A stretch of 64,000 nt of DNA, taken from contig NZ_JARXXU010000001.1 of the NCBI RefSeq assembly GCF_029894165.1, positions 1-64,000 of the forward strand, given 5' to 3'. Origin of the DNA: Aurantimicrobium minutum (GTDB taxonomy: Bacteria; Actinomycetota; Actinomycetes; Actinomycetales; Microbacteriaceae). Below are positions 18,644 to 28,812 of this stretch, piece by piece. The notes beneath the pieces are model-generated. The model searched no databases and was not told the DNA's origin. It saw only the letters and a list, made by a program, of their open reading frames with translations. Numbering within the stretch: the first letter of the stretch is position 1; every line of letters starts with the position of its first letter. A program made the translations under genes and the position numbers.

Positions 18644-19396
18644 CTAAATAAGTCTTTTTTTGAACCGAGTTATAAATAATTTCTCAACATGAGATATTAC
18701 ATTGCTCAAGCCATCCTTGGTAAACCCGCCATAGGCCACGCCATTAGATCCAGAAATTCCCTTGATTTTTGGAATTTTGGAAAACTGCGACACGGTCAGC
18801 CCGCCGCCAAATTCACCAAGCACTGAATTGTTTGCAATCACATGCTCAATATATTTGTCAGGGAAAAGGTCGTTCGTAAATTCACTCATCCCTGAGAAAA
18901 ACGCTTGCCAAGTACCTAGAGTGGTCGAGAAAATTCGGGTATCGCAGACTGATCTATCTAGCGATCTGCGAATTGTGATTTCCCGGTCCGCCTGAGGACG
19001 AAGGATGGACTTAACATTTGGGACTATCAGTTTTCCGGTGACTTTATGAAACGTTGTTTCTGGCGCATAAAGATCCGACATAACTGAAACAGCATGGTCC
19101 AAACACTCAGCTTCTAATGCGCCCTTACCAAACTTGTTAAATCTCGGATTTGGCGAAAAATTTATGAAATGTACAAATGCTAATTCTTCATCTGTGAAGA
19201 AACTGTGAGCGGGTTGGCCCGTTGTCTCGACAACAACTAGCTTCAACTCCATGGAAATAGCCTCAGCGAGCCAAAAGCTGAATCCCGCTTTGTAAAGCTC
19301 TAATCGTTCTAACGGCGATAACGCCGTAAACGGGACATCACTATGGGGGCTGACTGCTGCAGTTAAAACGATCAAACCAGATTTCGTAGAATCCAT
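18644..19396 (-). CDS. Unknown protein, possible capsule-type glycosyltransferase
   Basis: 250 residues with no domain I can name with confidence. The layout resembles a little-studied group of small GT-A-like proteins in capsule loci: an N-terminal beta strand LIVLTAAVSP, a central NPRFNKFGKGALEAECLDHAV followed by KVTGKLIVPN, and a late acidic segment DTRIF then YIEHVIA. In that group the corresponding parts read G-K-G-Y-G-E, K-V-T-G-R and F-E-H-V-L-A. The gene is markedly AT-rich and sits alone between kgd and the rsrA-sigH pair, which suggests acquisition. No signal peptide or membrane helix. Function is an inference only. Confidence 0.45.
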   Translation of the reverse strand: MDSTKSGLIVLTAAVSPHSDVPFTALSPLERLELYKAGFSFWLAEAISMELKLVVVETTGQPAHSFFTDEELAFVHFINFSPNPRFNKFGKGALEAECLDHAVSVMSDLYAPETTFHKVTGKLIVPNVKSILRPQADREITIRRSLDRSVCDTRIFSTTLGTWQAFFSGMSEFTNDLFPDKYIEHVIANNSVLGEFGGGLTVSQFSKIPKIKGISGSNGVAYGGFTKDGLSNVISHVEKLFITRFKKRLI

Positions 19397-19405
19397 CTGA
19401 AAAGT

Positions 19406-19645
19406 CTAGTGTTTTTGATAAGAACGAATTTGTAGCAAGACCTCAGCTTTCAACTGCTCAGGAGCCGTCTCTTCGCACGCACGCTTGACTGCCTCGGTGA
19501 GCACAACACCCACTTTGAGTTCGTCAGAACAATCAGTGCAGTTCTCCATGTGCTCACGAATATCTGCAGCTTCTTCGCTACATAATTCGTTGTGGAGATA
19601 TTCTTCGAGGTCCTTCTTGGCCTTGTCGCAACCGCAATCACCCAT
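19406..19645 (-). CDS. rsrA: Zinc-binding anti-sigma factor, RsrA/RshA type
   Basis: 79 residues. The ZAS motif H-x3-C-x2-C is present (HMENCTDC), with further cysteines near the N terminus (CGC) and at NELC. Such proteins hold their ECF sigma factor until oxidation forms a disulfide and releases zinc. The ATG overlaps the last base of the sigma-factor stop (TAATG), so the pair is translationally coupled and made in stoichiometric amounts. The symbol follows the Streptomyces name; the mycobacterial counterpart is rshA. Confidence 0.9.
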   Translation of the reverse strand: MGDCGCDKAKKDLEEYLHNELCSEEAADIREHMENCTDCSDELKVGVVLTEAVKRACEETAPEQLKAEVLLQIRSYQKH

Positions 19646-20268
19646 TACTTGCCCTTTCCAATGCCTTGCTCATGCGCGTAGTCCGCTAATTGTTCGCGGA
19701 GAAGTTTTCGTCCTCGGTGAAGTCGACTCATGACTGTTCCCGCAGGAGTGTCCATAATGTCAGCGACTTCTTGGTAGCTATAACCCTCAACATCTACTAG
19801 ATAGACCGCAGCTCTGAAGTCTTCTGGGATGGCCTGCAGCGCATTTTTGACCGCACTTGCGGGCAGATGGTCAATGGCTTCTGCTTCGGCGGAACGGCTC
19901 GAGGTAGCTGTCCGGCTCTCGGCTTCTCCGAGTTGCCAATCCTCGAGCTCCTCGAGGGGTGAGTAGAAAGGCTGATTCTGTTGCTTGCGGTATTGATTGA
20001 TATACGTATTCTCAAGAATCCGGTGGAGCCAAGCTTTAATGTTGGTGCCTTGCTGGTACTGCTCAAAAGCAGCAAAAGCCTTGAGATAGGTTTCCTGCAC
20101 CAGATCGTTGGCGTCCGCGGGGTTCCCCGTCTTGCGCATGGCATGGGCATAAAGCTTGTCAATGTGCTCCATGGCCTGTTCTTCAAACAGCGCGCTCTTG
20201 GGGGTGGGTGCAGAAGTCATGTTATTCAAGCCTATGCCCGACCTCTCTAGGACAAGTGAACTAGCCAT
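19645..20268 (-). CDS. sigH: ECF sigma factor of the SigH/SigR redox-stress group
   Basis: 207 residues. Region 2 is seen as [24 protein letters not shown] and [17 protein letters not shown]; region 4 as [44 protein letters not shown]. These closely match SigH/SigR, which direct thioredoxin, mycothiol and protease genes in thiol stress. I set the start at 20268 because GGAG lies about 8 bases before this ATG and a SigH-type promoter ends about 37 bases upstream; a longer frame from 20397 would place the promoter inside the gene. An ATG at 20220 is an alternative. Confidence 0.93.
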   Translation of the reverse strand: MASSLVLERSGIGLNNMTSAPTPKSALFEEQAMEHIDKLYAHAMRKTGNPADANDLVQETYLKAFAAFEQYQQGTNIKAWLHRILENTYINQYRKQQNQPFYSPLEELEDWQLGEAESRTATSSRSAEAEAIDHLPASAVKNALQAIPEDFRAAVYLVDVEGYSYQEVADIMDTPAGTVMSRLHRGRKLLREQLADYAHEQGIGKGK

Positions 20269-20304
20269 ATCGCTCACTCCCTTTCCCAATCCTCGATAAC
20301 CTAG

Positions 20305-20331
20305 AACAGATGCTGACCTCGCCTTATTCCC
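20305..20331 (-). promoter_or_regulatory. SigH/SigR-type promoter for sigH-rsrA
   Basis: On the minus strand GGGAAT (20331-20326), an 18-base spacer and GTT (20307-20305) match the SigR/SigH consensus GGAAT-N18-GTT exactly. It lies about 37 bases before the sigH ATG, so transcription would start about 30 bases before the ATG. This predicts autoregulation, as in Streptomyces and mycobacteria. The site overlaps the aroA start codon at 20310-20312 on the other strand. Confidence 0.75.
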
Positions 20332-21686
20332 GCCCAGAGTTTGACCCCTATGGGTCAAATGACGTTCCTGACTCTTCTTCGGGACATTGGAAGGCACCTC
20401 GCGCCCACGGATCAGTCACAGGTTCACTCCAGATCCCAGGATCAAAGTCCCTGACCAACCGTGAACTTGTTCTTGCTGCCTTAGCTGACAGCCCGTCAAC
20501 TATTCGTCGCCCTCTTCACTCGCGAGACAGCCGACTCATGATCGAGGCACTCCGTTCTCTGGGGACCGTTATCGAGGAAGTGCCTGGCCTGGGAAGCTTT
20601 GGTCCTGATTGGAAAATCACTCCTTCTGAACTCATCGGTTCCACCACCATTGATTGCGGCTTGGCCGGAACTGTGATGCGCTTTATGCCTCCTGTTGCCG
20701 CGTTGGCACTTGGTCCCACAACTTTCGATGGCGACGAGGGTGCCCGGAAGCGCCCCATGGCCACGACCATTAGCTCGTTGCGGGCTCTCGGCGTCGACAT
20801 CGCCGACGAAGGCCGCGGAAGCCTGCCCTTCACTGTGCATGGCACGGGAACCGTCGAAGGAGGCATGCTCACCATCGATGCATCCAGCTCCAGCCAGTTT
20901 GTTTCTGGGCTGTTGCTTGCGGCCGCACGATTTGAACAGGGACTAGATCTCACCCATTCAGGCGAAAGACTCCCTAGCCTTCCCCACATCGAGATGACTC
21001 TCGAGGTGCTGCGCAAGCGCGGCGTCCAGGTTTCCAATCCCGAGGTTGGTCATTGGATTGTTCAGCCCGGGGTTATTGCAGCCATTGATGTGGACATCGA
21101 GCCAGACCTGTCTAATGCAGCGCCGTTCTTAGCAGCGGCTGTTGTCACAGGCGGGTCTGTCACCATCTCCGGTTGGCCTCAAGTAACAACTCAGGTAGGC
21201 AATGATTTGCTGGAAATTCTGCCTCTCTTTGGAGCAAGCGTCAGCCGCGACGGTGACAAGGTCACGGTTTCAGGGAAAACCGACCAATCCGGTAAACCTG
21301 TCATTTCAGGAATCACACTTGATCTCACCACCGGCGGTGAACTGGCCCCAGCGATTATTGCGATTGCTGCCCTTGCCTCCTCCCCCAGCACAATTACTGG
21401 CATTGGCCACATTCGCCATCACGAGACAGACCGCCTGGCAGCTTTAGCAACTGAAATCAACAAGCTGGGCGGCAACGTCACCGAACTCGAAGATGGCCTC
21501 CACATTGAACCGGCAGAACTCCACGGTGGCGTGTGGCTGAGCTATGAGGACCACCGTATGGCCACTTCGGGTGCCATTATTGGCCTCGTGGTGGACGGGG
21601 TGGAGGTCGAAAACATTGGGACCACTTCCAAGACACTTCCCGAGTTCCCTGAGCTCTGGAAAGAACTCGTGGAGCCCTCACTCTAA
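20310..21686 (+). CDS. aroA: 3-phosphoshikimate 1-carboxyvinyltransferase (EPSP synthase)
   Basis: Sixth step of the shikimate pathway: joins phosphoenolpyruvate to shikimate 3-phosphate. The 458-residue protein shows [16 protein letters not shown] near residues 43-58, GLAGTVMRF near 117, and the late [12 protein letters not shown] near 412. The N-terminal [10 protein letters not shown] is shared by actinobacterial AroA proteins, which supports the ATG at 20310 although no strong ribosome site precedes it. Divergent from sigH with overlapping control DNA. Its TAA shares one base with the rsgA start (TAATG). Confidence 0.95.
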   Translation: MLTSPYSRPEFDPYGSNDVPDSSSGHWKAPRAHGSVTGSLQIPGSKSLTNRELVLAALADSPSTIRRPLHSRDSRLMIEALRSLGTVIEEVPGLGSFGPDWKITPSELIGSTTIDCGLAGTVMRFMPPVAALALGPTTFDGDEGARKRPMATTISSLRALGVDIADEGRGSLPFTVHGTGTVEGGMLTIDASSSSQFVSGLLLAAARFEQGLDLTHSGERLPSLPHIEMTLEVLRKRGVQVSNPEVGHWIVQPGVIAAIDVDIEPDLSNAAPFLAAAVVTGGSVTISGWPQVTTQVGNDLLEILPLFGASVSRDGDKVTVSGKTDQSGKPVISGITLDLTTGGELAPAIIAIAALASSPSTITGIGHIRHHETDRLAALATEINKLGGNVTELEDGLHIEPAELHGGVWLSYEDHRMATSGAIIGLVVDGVEVENIGTTSKTLPEFPELWKELVEPSL

Positions 21687-22732
21687 TGAGTTGGTGGTCT
21701 GCAGACTCAGATGAAAACTCCCTGGGGGAGCAATACGACGAGTCCGACATTCGTGTTCGCCCCAACCCCAAGGCCAACCGTCCTCGCACCAAAACCAGAC
21801 CAGATCACGCGGACGCTGTCACCGGAATGGTGACTGGCGTCGACCGTGGTCGATACACCGTCCTCATCAACGAAATTCCGGTCACCTGCTCCCGTGCCAG
21901 AGAGCTCAGTAAAAATGCCATTGTCATTGGCGATGTCGTCAACGTGGTGGGAGATGTGACCGGTGAACCCGGAACATTGGCCCGCATCGTTCGAGTTGAT
22001 CCGAGGCAAACCATCCTTCGGCGCAGTGCAGATGACACTGACGAGGTTGAACGCGTCATCGTGGCCAACGCAGATCAACTTCTCATCGTTATCGCGGCAG
22101 CTAACCCTGAGCCCCGGGTTCGATTGGTGGACCGGTACCTCGTTGCAGCTTTTGATGCAGGTATCAAGCCGCTCCTGGTCATTACTAAGTGCGATATTCA
22201 TGACCCAACAGAATTCCTGGCACACTTTGCAGGGCTTGATATCCCCATCTTTAGAAGTGGAACCGACCAAGTTCCTCTTGAGGCGCTCCAACAAGCGCTC
22301 GCTGATCACACCACTGTTGCTGTGGGCCACTCGGGCGTGGGAAAGTCCACACTTGTCAACGTTCTCGTCCCTGGCGCTCATCGTGCCACAGGGCATGTCA
22401 ATGAAGTAACAGGACGTGGACGCCATACTTCAAGTTCGAGCATCTGCTTCAAACTAGAAACACCGTTTGGAAACGGCTGGGTCATAGACACCCCTGGCAT
22501 CAGATCCTTTGGGCTAGGCCACGTTAACCCCGAAAATATCCTGGGTTCTTTCAGTGATCTATCCTCTATTTCTGAATTATGCCCGCGAGGTTGTTCACAC
22601 CTTGAAAACGCGCCAGACTGCGAAATCAATATATCGACAGAGAACAGCCCACAAGATTCATCTTTGCGAAGAAGGCTAAACTCTATGCAGCGCCTCCTCC
22701 TCGTACTCAGTAAAAAGCATCCAGAAAAATAA
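21686..22732 (+). CDS. rsgA: Ribosome small subunit-dependent GTPase RsgA
   Basis: 348-residue GTPase that helps late 30S maturation. N-terminal OB fold (about 45-100), then a circularly permuted GTPase domain: TKCD near 168, P-loop GHSGVGKST near 215-223, and DTPGIRSFG near 270; C-terminal zinc knuckle with CPRGCSHLENAPDC near 300. aroA-rsgA adjacency is typical of Actinobacteria. Translationally coupled to aroA through TAATG. Ends 13 bases before the convergent rmlB. Confidence 0.94.
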   Translation: MSWWSADSDENSLGEQYDESDIRVRPNPKANRPRTKTRPDHADAVTGMVTGVDRGRYTVLINEIPVTCSRARELSKNAIVIGDVVNVVGDVTGEPGTLARIVRVDPRQTILRRSADDTDEVERVIVANADQLLIVIAAANPEPRVRLVDRYLVAAFDAGIKPLLVITKCDIHDPTEFLAHFAGLDIPIFRSGTDQVPLEALQQALADHTTVAVGHSGVGKSTLVNVLVPGAHRATGHVNEVTGRGRHTSSSSICFKLETPFGNGWVIDTPGIRSFGLGHVNPENILGSFSDLSSISELCPRGCSHLENAPDCEINISTENSPQDSSLRRRLNSMQRLLLVLSKKHPEK

Positions 22733-22745
22733 ACGAGGAAGCTGG

Positions 22746-24311
<1,566 letters not shown>

Positions 24312-24315
<4 letters not shown>

Positions 24316-24764
24316 ACCTTTTTCGCGTTTGCGCGGGTAAAAGCAGCCGTCGTTGCGGGCAGAAATAGCAGGACGACAACAAGAAGAGATAGGGCCGCTA
24401 AACCCCACCCCACCGGCTGCCAGACAGTGATTCCTTGAATGAAGGACGTTGCCACAGCAAACTGGAGTATTTGCCATGTCACAATGGCACCGCGAGTCCA
24501 GGGCTTTGCACGACCAACTGCTACGGCAGCAATACTGACTCCAACTGCAATCAGCGCAGTAATGACAAAGATCACGACAGCGCCCATGAGGTTCTGGGGA
24601 GTCTCTAGAAAGATTCTGCTAAGAAAATAAAGTGCCCCTGCAATCAGCGCCAATGCTTCCACACCAACCAGTGCAGAAATCAGCACCAGCAGGGGTGAAA
24701 CAGTCGTCGTAGGACGGTTCACATCGCCATTTTGTGTGTTTTCTGGCTGTGATTCTTCAGACAA
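24312..24764 (-). CDS. Small membrane protein of unknown function
   Basis: 150 residues: a polar acidic N terminus of about 22 residues (cytoplasmic) and four hydrophobic segments near 24-48, 60-84, 90-112 and 117-140, ending in basic residues. The architecture resembles the many small four-helix membrane proteins of actinobacteria whose role is unknown. The start is TTG with GGAGT a few bases upstream. Convergent with bcp and overlapping it by 4 bases. Confidence 0.7.
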
Positions 24765-24892
24765 TCTGACTCCAATTTAGAAAAAACCCTTGACCTTAAC
24801 TTGAAGGCATGTCACCATTATCTAAGTCGAAAGACCCCTACGTTGTTGTGGGCAAGAAAATATTCGCTCTGAATATTCCTTGGGACTGGCTT

Positions 24893-24923
24893 TTGACACG
24901 CATTCGTTTATTAGTCCGAATGC
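24893..24923 (+). promoter_or_regulatory. Possible control element upstream of whiB1
   Basis: A TTGACA (24893-24898) is followed by an inverted repeat GCATTCG/CGAATGC (24900-24906 and 24917-24923) about 50-70 bases before whiB1. The -10 at normal spacing is poor, so a bound activator or a repressor site between the elements is possible. Weak evidence. Confidence 0.3.
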
Positions 24924-24969
24924 ATCTGTTCTTGATTTTTTATCATGCCCACTAACAAGGAGTATCCCC

Positions 24970-25218
24970 ATGGATTGGCGTAACGACGCAGCTTGCCTCA
25001 CGGTTGACCCAGAGCTGTTTTTCCCCGTAGGAAACACTGGCCCTGCTGTTGACCAGATCGACAAGGCTAAGGTTGTCTGCTCACGCTGCACCGTCACCGA
25101 GATGTGCCTCCAGTATGCGCTGGAGACCGGTCAGGACTCTGGCGTTTGGGGTGGCCTCAGCGAAGACGAGCGTCGCGCTCTAAAACGTCGCGCAGCACGT
25201 GCACGTCGTGCGAGCTAG
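24970..25218 (+). CDS. whiB1: WhiB1-type iron-sulfur transcription regulator
   Basis: 82 residues, almost the same length and spacing as mycobacterial WhiB1: MDWR start, cluster cysteines C9, C37, C40 and C46, the G-V-W-G-G turn, and a basic C-terminal tail (ALKRRAARARR) for DNA contact. WhiB1 binds a [4Fe-4S] cluster sensitive to nitric oxide and partners with the primary sigma factor. I use the ATG at 24970, preceded by AAGGAG; an in-frame upstream start has no support. A separate WhiB2 gene is at 61.3 kb. Confidence 0.95.
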   Translation: MDWRNDAACLTVDPELFFPVGNTGPAVDQIDKAKVVCSRCTVTEMCLQYALETGQDSGVWGGLSEDERRALKRRAARARRAS

Positions 25219-25248
25219 ATGAATAAGTTCGAAAATTCAGTAAGCCAG

Positions 25249-25611
25249 CTATTTGCAACCGGCATAATCAAGTTCTTGGTTTAAATAGCTGTCCAATGCA
25301 TCATTTTTTTTCGAATATTCACTGCTTAGCAACTTCAATCCTTCACAATTCTTTTCTTTTGCAAAATACTCTAATTTAGCTTGTAGGCCAGGAAAAAGCT
25401 CCCAGATAACTTCAAGTTCAGGACCAACCCCCGGCTTGGGAGAAGGAGAAATAGCCTCACCTGACATAGACAGAGTGGGGGTAGGAGTGTGAATGGGTGT
25501 AGTCGCGGATCGAGTTTGCAGATTCTCATCAATAACGGGGCTAACTCGCGGCGCGCACGCAGAAAGTAATGGGACTAACAAAAAAGCAGCACATAGAATT
25601 TTCAAACGCAC
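25249..25611 (-). CDS. Small putative lipoprotein
   Basis: About 120 residues. The N terminus is a lipoprotein signal: two basic residues, a hydrophobic stretch and LLSAC, so Cys19 would be lipidated and the protein anchored outside the membrane. A Pro/Thr/Ser-rich linker follows, then a charged helical part with two further cysteines (KNCEG and YAGCK) that could form a disulfide. The GTG at 25611 gives a standard signal and lies 5 bases after the acetyltransferase stop; a longer start at 25656 would overlap that gene. Function unknown. AT-rich relative to neighbours. Confidence 0.65.
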   Translation of the reverse strand: MRLKILCAAFLLVPLLSACAPRVSPVIDENLQTRSATTPIHTPTPTLSMSGEAISPSPKPGVGPELEVIWELFPGLQAKLEYFAKEKNCEGLKLLSSEYSKKNDALDSYLNQELDYAGCK

Positions 25612-25616
25612 AATAA

Positions 25617-26195
25617 TTATTTTATTGTTTTTTGAAGCAACACAGTCCCAAGCCAACGATCAAACTTGAAACCGACGCGCCCCATCCGGCCGATTTCTTT
25701 GAAGCCAAAGTCTTCGTGGAGTTTGAGGGAAGCCTCGGCTCCACCGTCGGCTATGACGGCAATGATTTCCTTCAGTCCCGCTGCTTCTGAACGCGCAATG
25801 AGCTCGGTCATCAGAGCTTTCCCCAATCCCTTGCCTGTCGACGCAGCGCGGAGATAGAGAGAGTTCTCGACTGTGTAGCGATACGCGCGTTTTTGCTTCC
25901 ACGGGGTCACCAGCGCATATCCCAGCACCTGTTGACCAGGAGAGACTGCCACGATAAAGGGCATCTTGAGTTTCTCTAGATAGGCGAACTTCTGCTTCCA
26001 CTCCTTGAGGGTCATTTGATCCTCATCGAAAGTGACCACGCTATTCATCACGTAGTAGTTGTAGATCTCACGAATGTCGGGCAGATCTTCAGAAGTTGCC
26101 TCACGGATTTCAAAAGAAAAAGGCGCCTCTGGCTCTGGCCTCTTCTGCAAGTGGGGAGGGAGCTGTCGGGGTTTGAGATATTCCTCTTGAAGCAC
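25617..26195 (-). CDS. GNAT N-acetyltransferase, phosphinothricin acetyltransferase-like
   Basis: 192 residues. The GNAT fold is recognisable: IREATSEDLPDIREIYNYYV at the start of the domain (near residue 30), VLGYALVTPW near 90, the acetyl-CoA loop in a variant form (RAASTGKGLGKALM near 120) and HEDFGFKEIGRM near 160 with GFKFDRWLGTVLLQK. The spacing and F-D-R-W ending are those of the Pat/MnaT group that acetylates methionine sulfoximine or related amino acids. The substrate is not known. GTG start at 26195 without a strong ribosome site, so the start could be later. Confidence 0.8.
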   Translation of the reverse strand: MLQEEYLKPRQLPPHLQKRPEPEAPFSFEIREATSEDLPDIREIYNYYVMNSVVTFDEDQMTLKEWKQKFAYLEKLKMPFIVAVSPGQQVLGYALVTPWKQKRAYRYTVENSLYLRAASTGKGLGKALMTELIARSEAAGLKEIIAVIADGGAEASLKLHEDFGFKEIGRMGRVGFKFDRWLGTVLLQKTIK

Positions 26196-26212
26196 GAGCC
26201 CAGCCTAACCGA

Positions 26213-26929
26213 CTAGAACAATGCTGTCTCGTGTGGAAGGGCCCAATTTATGGGAGTTTTTCCTAAGTTGGTTAGTGCTTCGTTGACCTTACTAAAAGGC
26301 CGAGAACCAAAGAACCCCCGCGATGCGGAAAGAGGACTGGGGTGTGCGGACGAAATCACAGTGGAGTGCGGAAGGAAAGACTGAGCGGTGTGCGCATCGT
26401 TCCCCCACAACACAGCAACAACACCCTGATCAGAGCGGTTGTCCAGGGCCCGAAGTGCGCATTCAGTGACGGCTTCCCAACCCAGCCCGCGATGTGAACC
26501 TGCCTCACCTGAGCGCACGGTGAGCACTCGATTCAGGAGCATCACTCCCTGCTCCACCCACGGGGACAGATCGCCTTTGACCTGCTTCTGAACAAGAACA
26601 TCCGAACACAACTCGGTGAAGATGTTGTTCAAGCTTCTCGGGAGCACTCGCTGTTCTGGTGAGACCGAAAAAGAGAGGCCCACAGCATCTCCCGGGGTGG
26701 GGTAGGGGTCCTGTCCCACAATGACCACGTTGATTCTTTCAAATGGCGTTTTGAACGCCCTCATGATGTTGTGTGAGGCAGGAAATACGTCGACACCTCG
26801 AGCTTTTTCTTTCTCGAGTACTCCCGCAATGTCATCCAAGATGCCCCGGACCGGGGCCAAGACCTTTACCCAGCTAACATCTATGAGATTTTGCCGGGCA
26901 AGGTTCTCAAGACTGAGGGTGCTGCTCAT
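26213..26929 (-). CDS. ung: Uracil-DNA glycosylase
   Basis: 238 residues; removes uracil from DNA in base excision repair. The water-activating motif GQDPYP holds Asp74 and the second catalytic motif HPSPLS begins with His196; LLNRVLTVR and LWGNDA are also family segments. I use the ATG at 26929 (SSTLSLENL); the upstream in-frame extension lies inside the ion-channel gene in another frame and does not resemble Ung. The start overlaps the last 23 bases of the channel gene, so the two are cotranscribed. Confidence 0.94.
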   Translation of the reverse strand: MSSTLSLENLARQNLIDVSWVKVLAPVRGILDDIAGVLEKEKARGVDVFPASHNIMRAFKTPFERINVVIVGQDPYPTPGDAVGLSFSVSPEQRVLPRSLNNIFTELCSDVLVQKQVKGDLSPWVEQGVMLLNRVLTVRSGEAGSHRGLGWEAVTECALRALDNRSDQGVVAVLWGNDAHTAQSFLPHSTVISSAHPSPLSASRGFFGSRPFSKVNEALTNLGKTPINWALPHETALF

Positions 26930-27686
26930 CTGATGTGTGTTCACCGGGTTCAAGGTGATGTTCATGCCCGTGCGATGCATGTTCTTGTGCACGGCGGTGA
27001 ACGTTCTGAACCTTCTCACCAAGGTAAGAGATGGCTGTTGCTGTCGTGGCACCCACTATGACAACACCACCAAGCATCAACAGCGAAGCATAAATACGAC
27101 CAAAGACGGTGACCGGGACCATATCCCCGTATCCCACCGTGGTGATAGTTTCGATGGCCCACCACACAGCATCTCCATAGTTAGTGATACTCGCTCCGAC
27201 CGCACTGCGCTCAGCTGCATAGACAGCGAGAGACAAGACATAGATGTACATCACAGCGAAAGAAGCAGCGTAGGCCACCAGTCGCGCACGGACAGAGGAG
27301 CCCTTCTTGCCTTGGAACCATCTCAAACGCGCCAAATACATCAGCAACAAGAAAGGACGAGTGAATGGAATGGCCATAGACAGAAGGTCAATGACGTTCT
27401 TCCTAAAGAACACTCGTTTATTGGTAGAGAGCCAAAGTCGCACAAAGTAATCAACGATGAACAAGATCCAGATGATACCCAAGACGAGGAGCACATATTG
27501 ATCGAGCCCCTGGTTAAACACCTCATCACTCAAGATGAGCACGGAGTATCCCAGCAGGAATACGAAAGACAGAATGATGAACGGGATGGTGGTGTATTTT
27601 TCCCATTTAATCTCGCCCGGACTGCGTGTATCGGCCACGAGCATTCCGTCTGCGTTCCGGACAAGTGGCTTGGGCGAAGATTTCAT
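26907..27686 (-). CDS. Potassium-channel-like membrane protein
   Basis: 259 residues. Hydrophobic segments near 32-52, 63-83, 98-118, 137-158 and 195-222 and the selectivity filter TVGYGD (183-188) indicate a voltage-gated-type tetrameric K+ channel with a reduced sensor; arginines/lysines around 90-123 (TNKRVFFRKN, ARLRWF) may be S4-like. The C-terminal tail is rich in histidine (HGHEHH near 240-244) and acidic residues, which could bind metal or sense pH. Divergent from the acyltransferase gene, 18 bases between start codons. Ion selectivity is inferred from the filter. Confidence 0.85.
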   Translation of the reverse strand: MKSSPKPLVRNADGMLVADTRSPGEIKWEKYTTIPFIILSFVFLLGYSVLILSDEVFNQGLDQYVLLVLGIIWILFIVDYFVRLWLSTNKRVFFRKNVIDLLSMAIPFTRPFLLLMYLARLRWFQGKKGSSVRARLVAYAASFAVMYIYVLSLAVYAAERSAVGASITNYGDAVWWAIETITTVGYGDMVPVTVFGRIYASLLMLGGVVIVGATTATAISYLGEKVQNVHRRAQEHASHGHEHHLEPGEHTSDEQHPQS

Positions 27687-27704
27687 AGTTCTAGGCTAGT
27701 AAAT

Positions 27705-28739
27705 ATGAGCACACAACGGGTCGCGTTATGGGATAACGCACGTTTTGGAGCCATCGCACTCATGGTTGCAGGCCATGCCCTGACCAAGATGGTGGGCGAA
27801 AATGATGCGGCTTTCACACTCTATGTCTTTATTTATGCCTTTCACGTTCCGGTGTTTGTTGCCGTCTCTGGCTACTTCACCAAAGGGACCGCTCCGGATG
27901 ACCGCCGCATTCGATCTGTCTTCACCGACATTCTCGTGCCGTATGTCATTTTTGAACTGATCTGGTCAGTTGTCTACTTCCTTTACAACGGCAACTATCG
28001 CTTGGACCTTACGCGTGCTTCCTGGACACTGTGGTTCTTGCTTGCGCTGGCAGTCTGGCGAATCCTTCTCCCGTATCTCGTTGCACTGAAATACCCCCTG
28101 CTCATCAGCATCGTTATTTCGATTGAAGCCGGCTACTTCCCCATTGATCAGACATTCTCCGCAGCACGCGTACTGGGATTCCTGCCTTTCTTTGTTTTTG
28201 GCTGGCAGCTCCGTGAATGGAACCTCGGCGAGCGCTGGATGGCACTGTGTTCACAGTCCGTCCTGCGCTGGCGGATTCTCGCTGTTGGATTCATGGCTGT
28301 CGTTGCCGTCTTTATTGCGCTGAATGTCCCCCTGCTGCGCGAGCTTCAGATCCGCAGCTTCATTACCTACGACTCCGGCTTTGCCACGTTTGGCTACGAC
28401 CAGTGGTGGGCAGGTCTAGGCCGACTAGCCGCCATGATGGTGGCTGCGGCCATGATTATGGCTTTCTTGATTCTGATCCCCCGAGAAAAGACATGGTTCA
28501 CGCAATTCGGTCAAGCCACAATGTATGTCTACCTGCTTCACACATTCGTGCTGTTTCCGCTCCGGGAATACGGAGTACTCGATGGGGAGCGTCCCCTCTG
28601 GTACATCCTTCTTGTGCTCGTGGGGGCTGTGGGGCTCACGGTGCTGCTGTCCACACCGCTCATCGTGCGGATATTCAAGCCTCTGGTTCAGCCCAGCATG
28701 TCCTGGCTTTTTGTTACACCCCGTGACTCACACCGTTGA
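27705..28739 (+). CDS. Acyltransferase 3 family membrane protein
   Basis: 344 residues with about ten hydrophobic segments. The start RVALWDNARFGAIALMVAGH carries the family arginine and the histidine of the first helices, as in fucose-4-O-acetylase and related Acyl_transf_3 proteins that acetylate sugars on the membrane. The ATG at 27705 is chosen; a much longer upstream frame is only the reverse side of the channel gene. It may modify the envelope glycan made by the genes at the left of the window, but the acceptor is unknown. Confidence 0.82.
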   Translation: MSTQRVALWDNARFGAIALMVAGHALTKMVGENDAAFTLYVFIYAFHVPVFVAVSGYFTKGTAPDDRRIRSVFTDILVPYVIFELIWSVVYFLYNGNYRLDLTRASWTLWFLLALAVWRILLPYLVALKYPLLISIVISIEAGYFPIDQTFSAARVLGFLPFFVFGWQLREWNLGERWMALCSQSVLRWRILAVGFMAVVAVFIALNVPLLRELQIRSFITYDSGFATFGYDQWWAGLGRLAAMMVAAAMIMAFLILIPREKTWFTQFGQATMYVYLLHTFVLFPLREYGVLDGERPLWYILLVLVGAVGLTVLLSTPLIVRIFKPLVQPSMSWLFVTPRDSHR

Positions 28740-28812
28740 GCAATTAACCAAGGGGGCGTAACGTCAAAGCAAGTTTTCACCACACGTATTGACCACCAAC
28801 AAGGAGCACCTC

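Noticed and set aside
19645-20397. Longer sigH frame starting at 20397
   Set aside because: It would place the SigH-type promoter inside the coding region and run antisense to the aroA N terminus.
26937-27704. A 256-codon in-frame extension upstream of the acyltransferase gene
   Set aside because: It is antisense to the ion channel, has an unnatural charge-rich composition, and the family start is at 27705.
28740-28812. SAM-type riboswitch before metY
   Set aside because: The 73-base leader is too short and shows no matching stems or conserved core.
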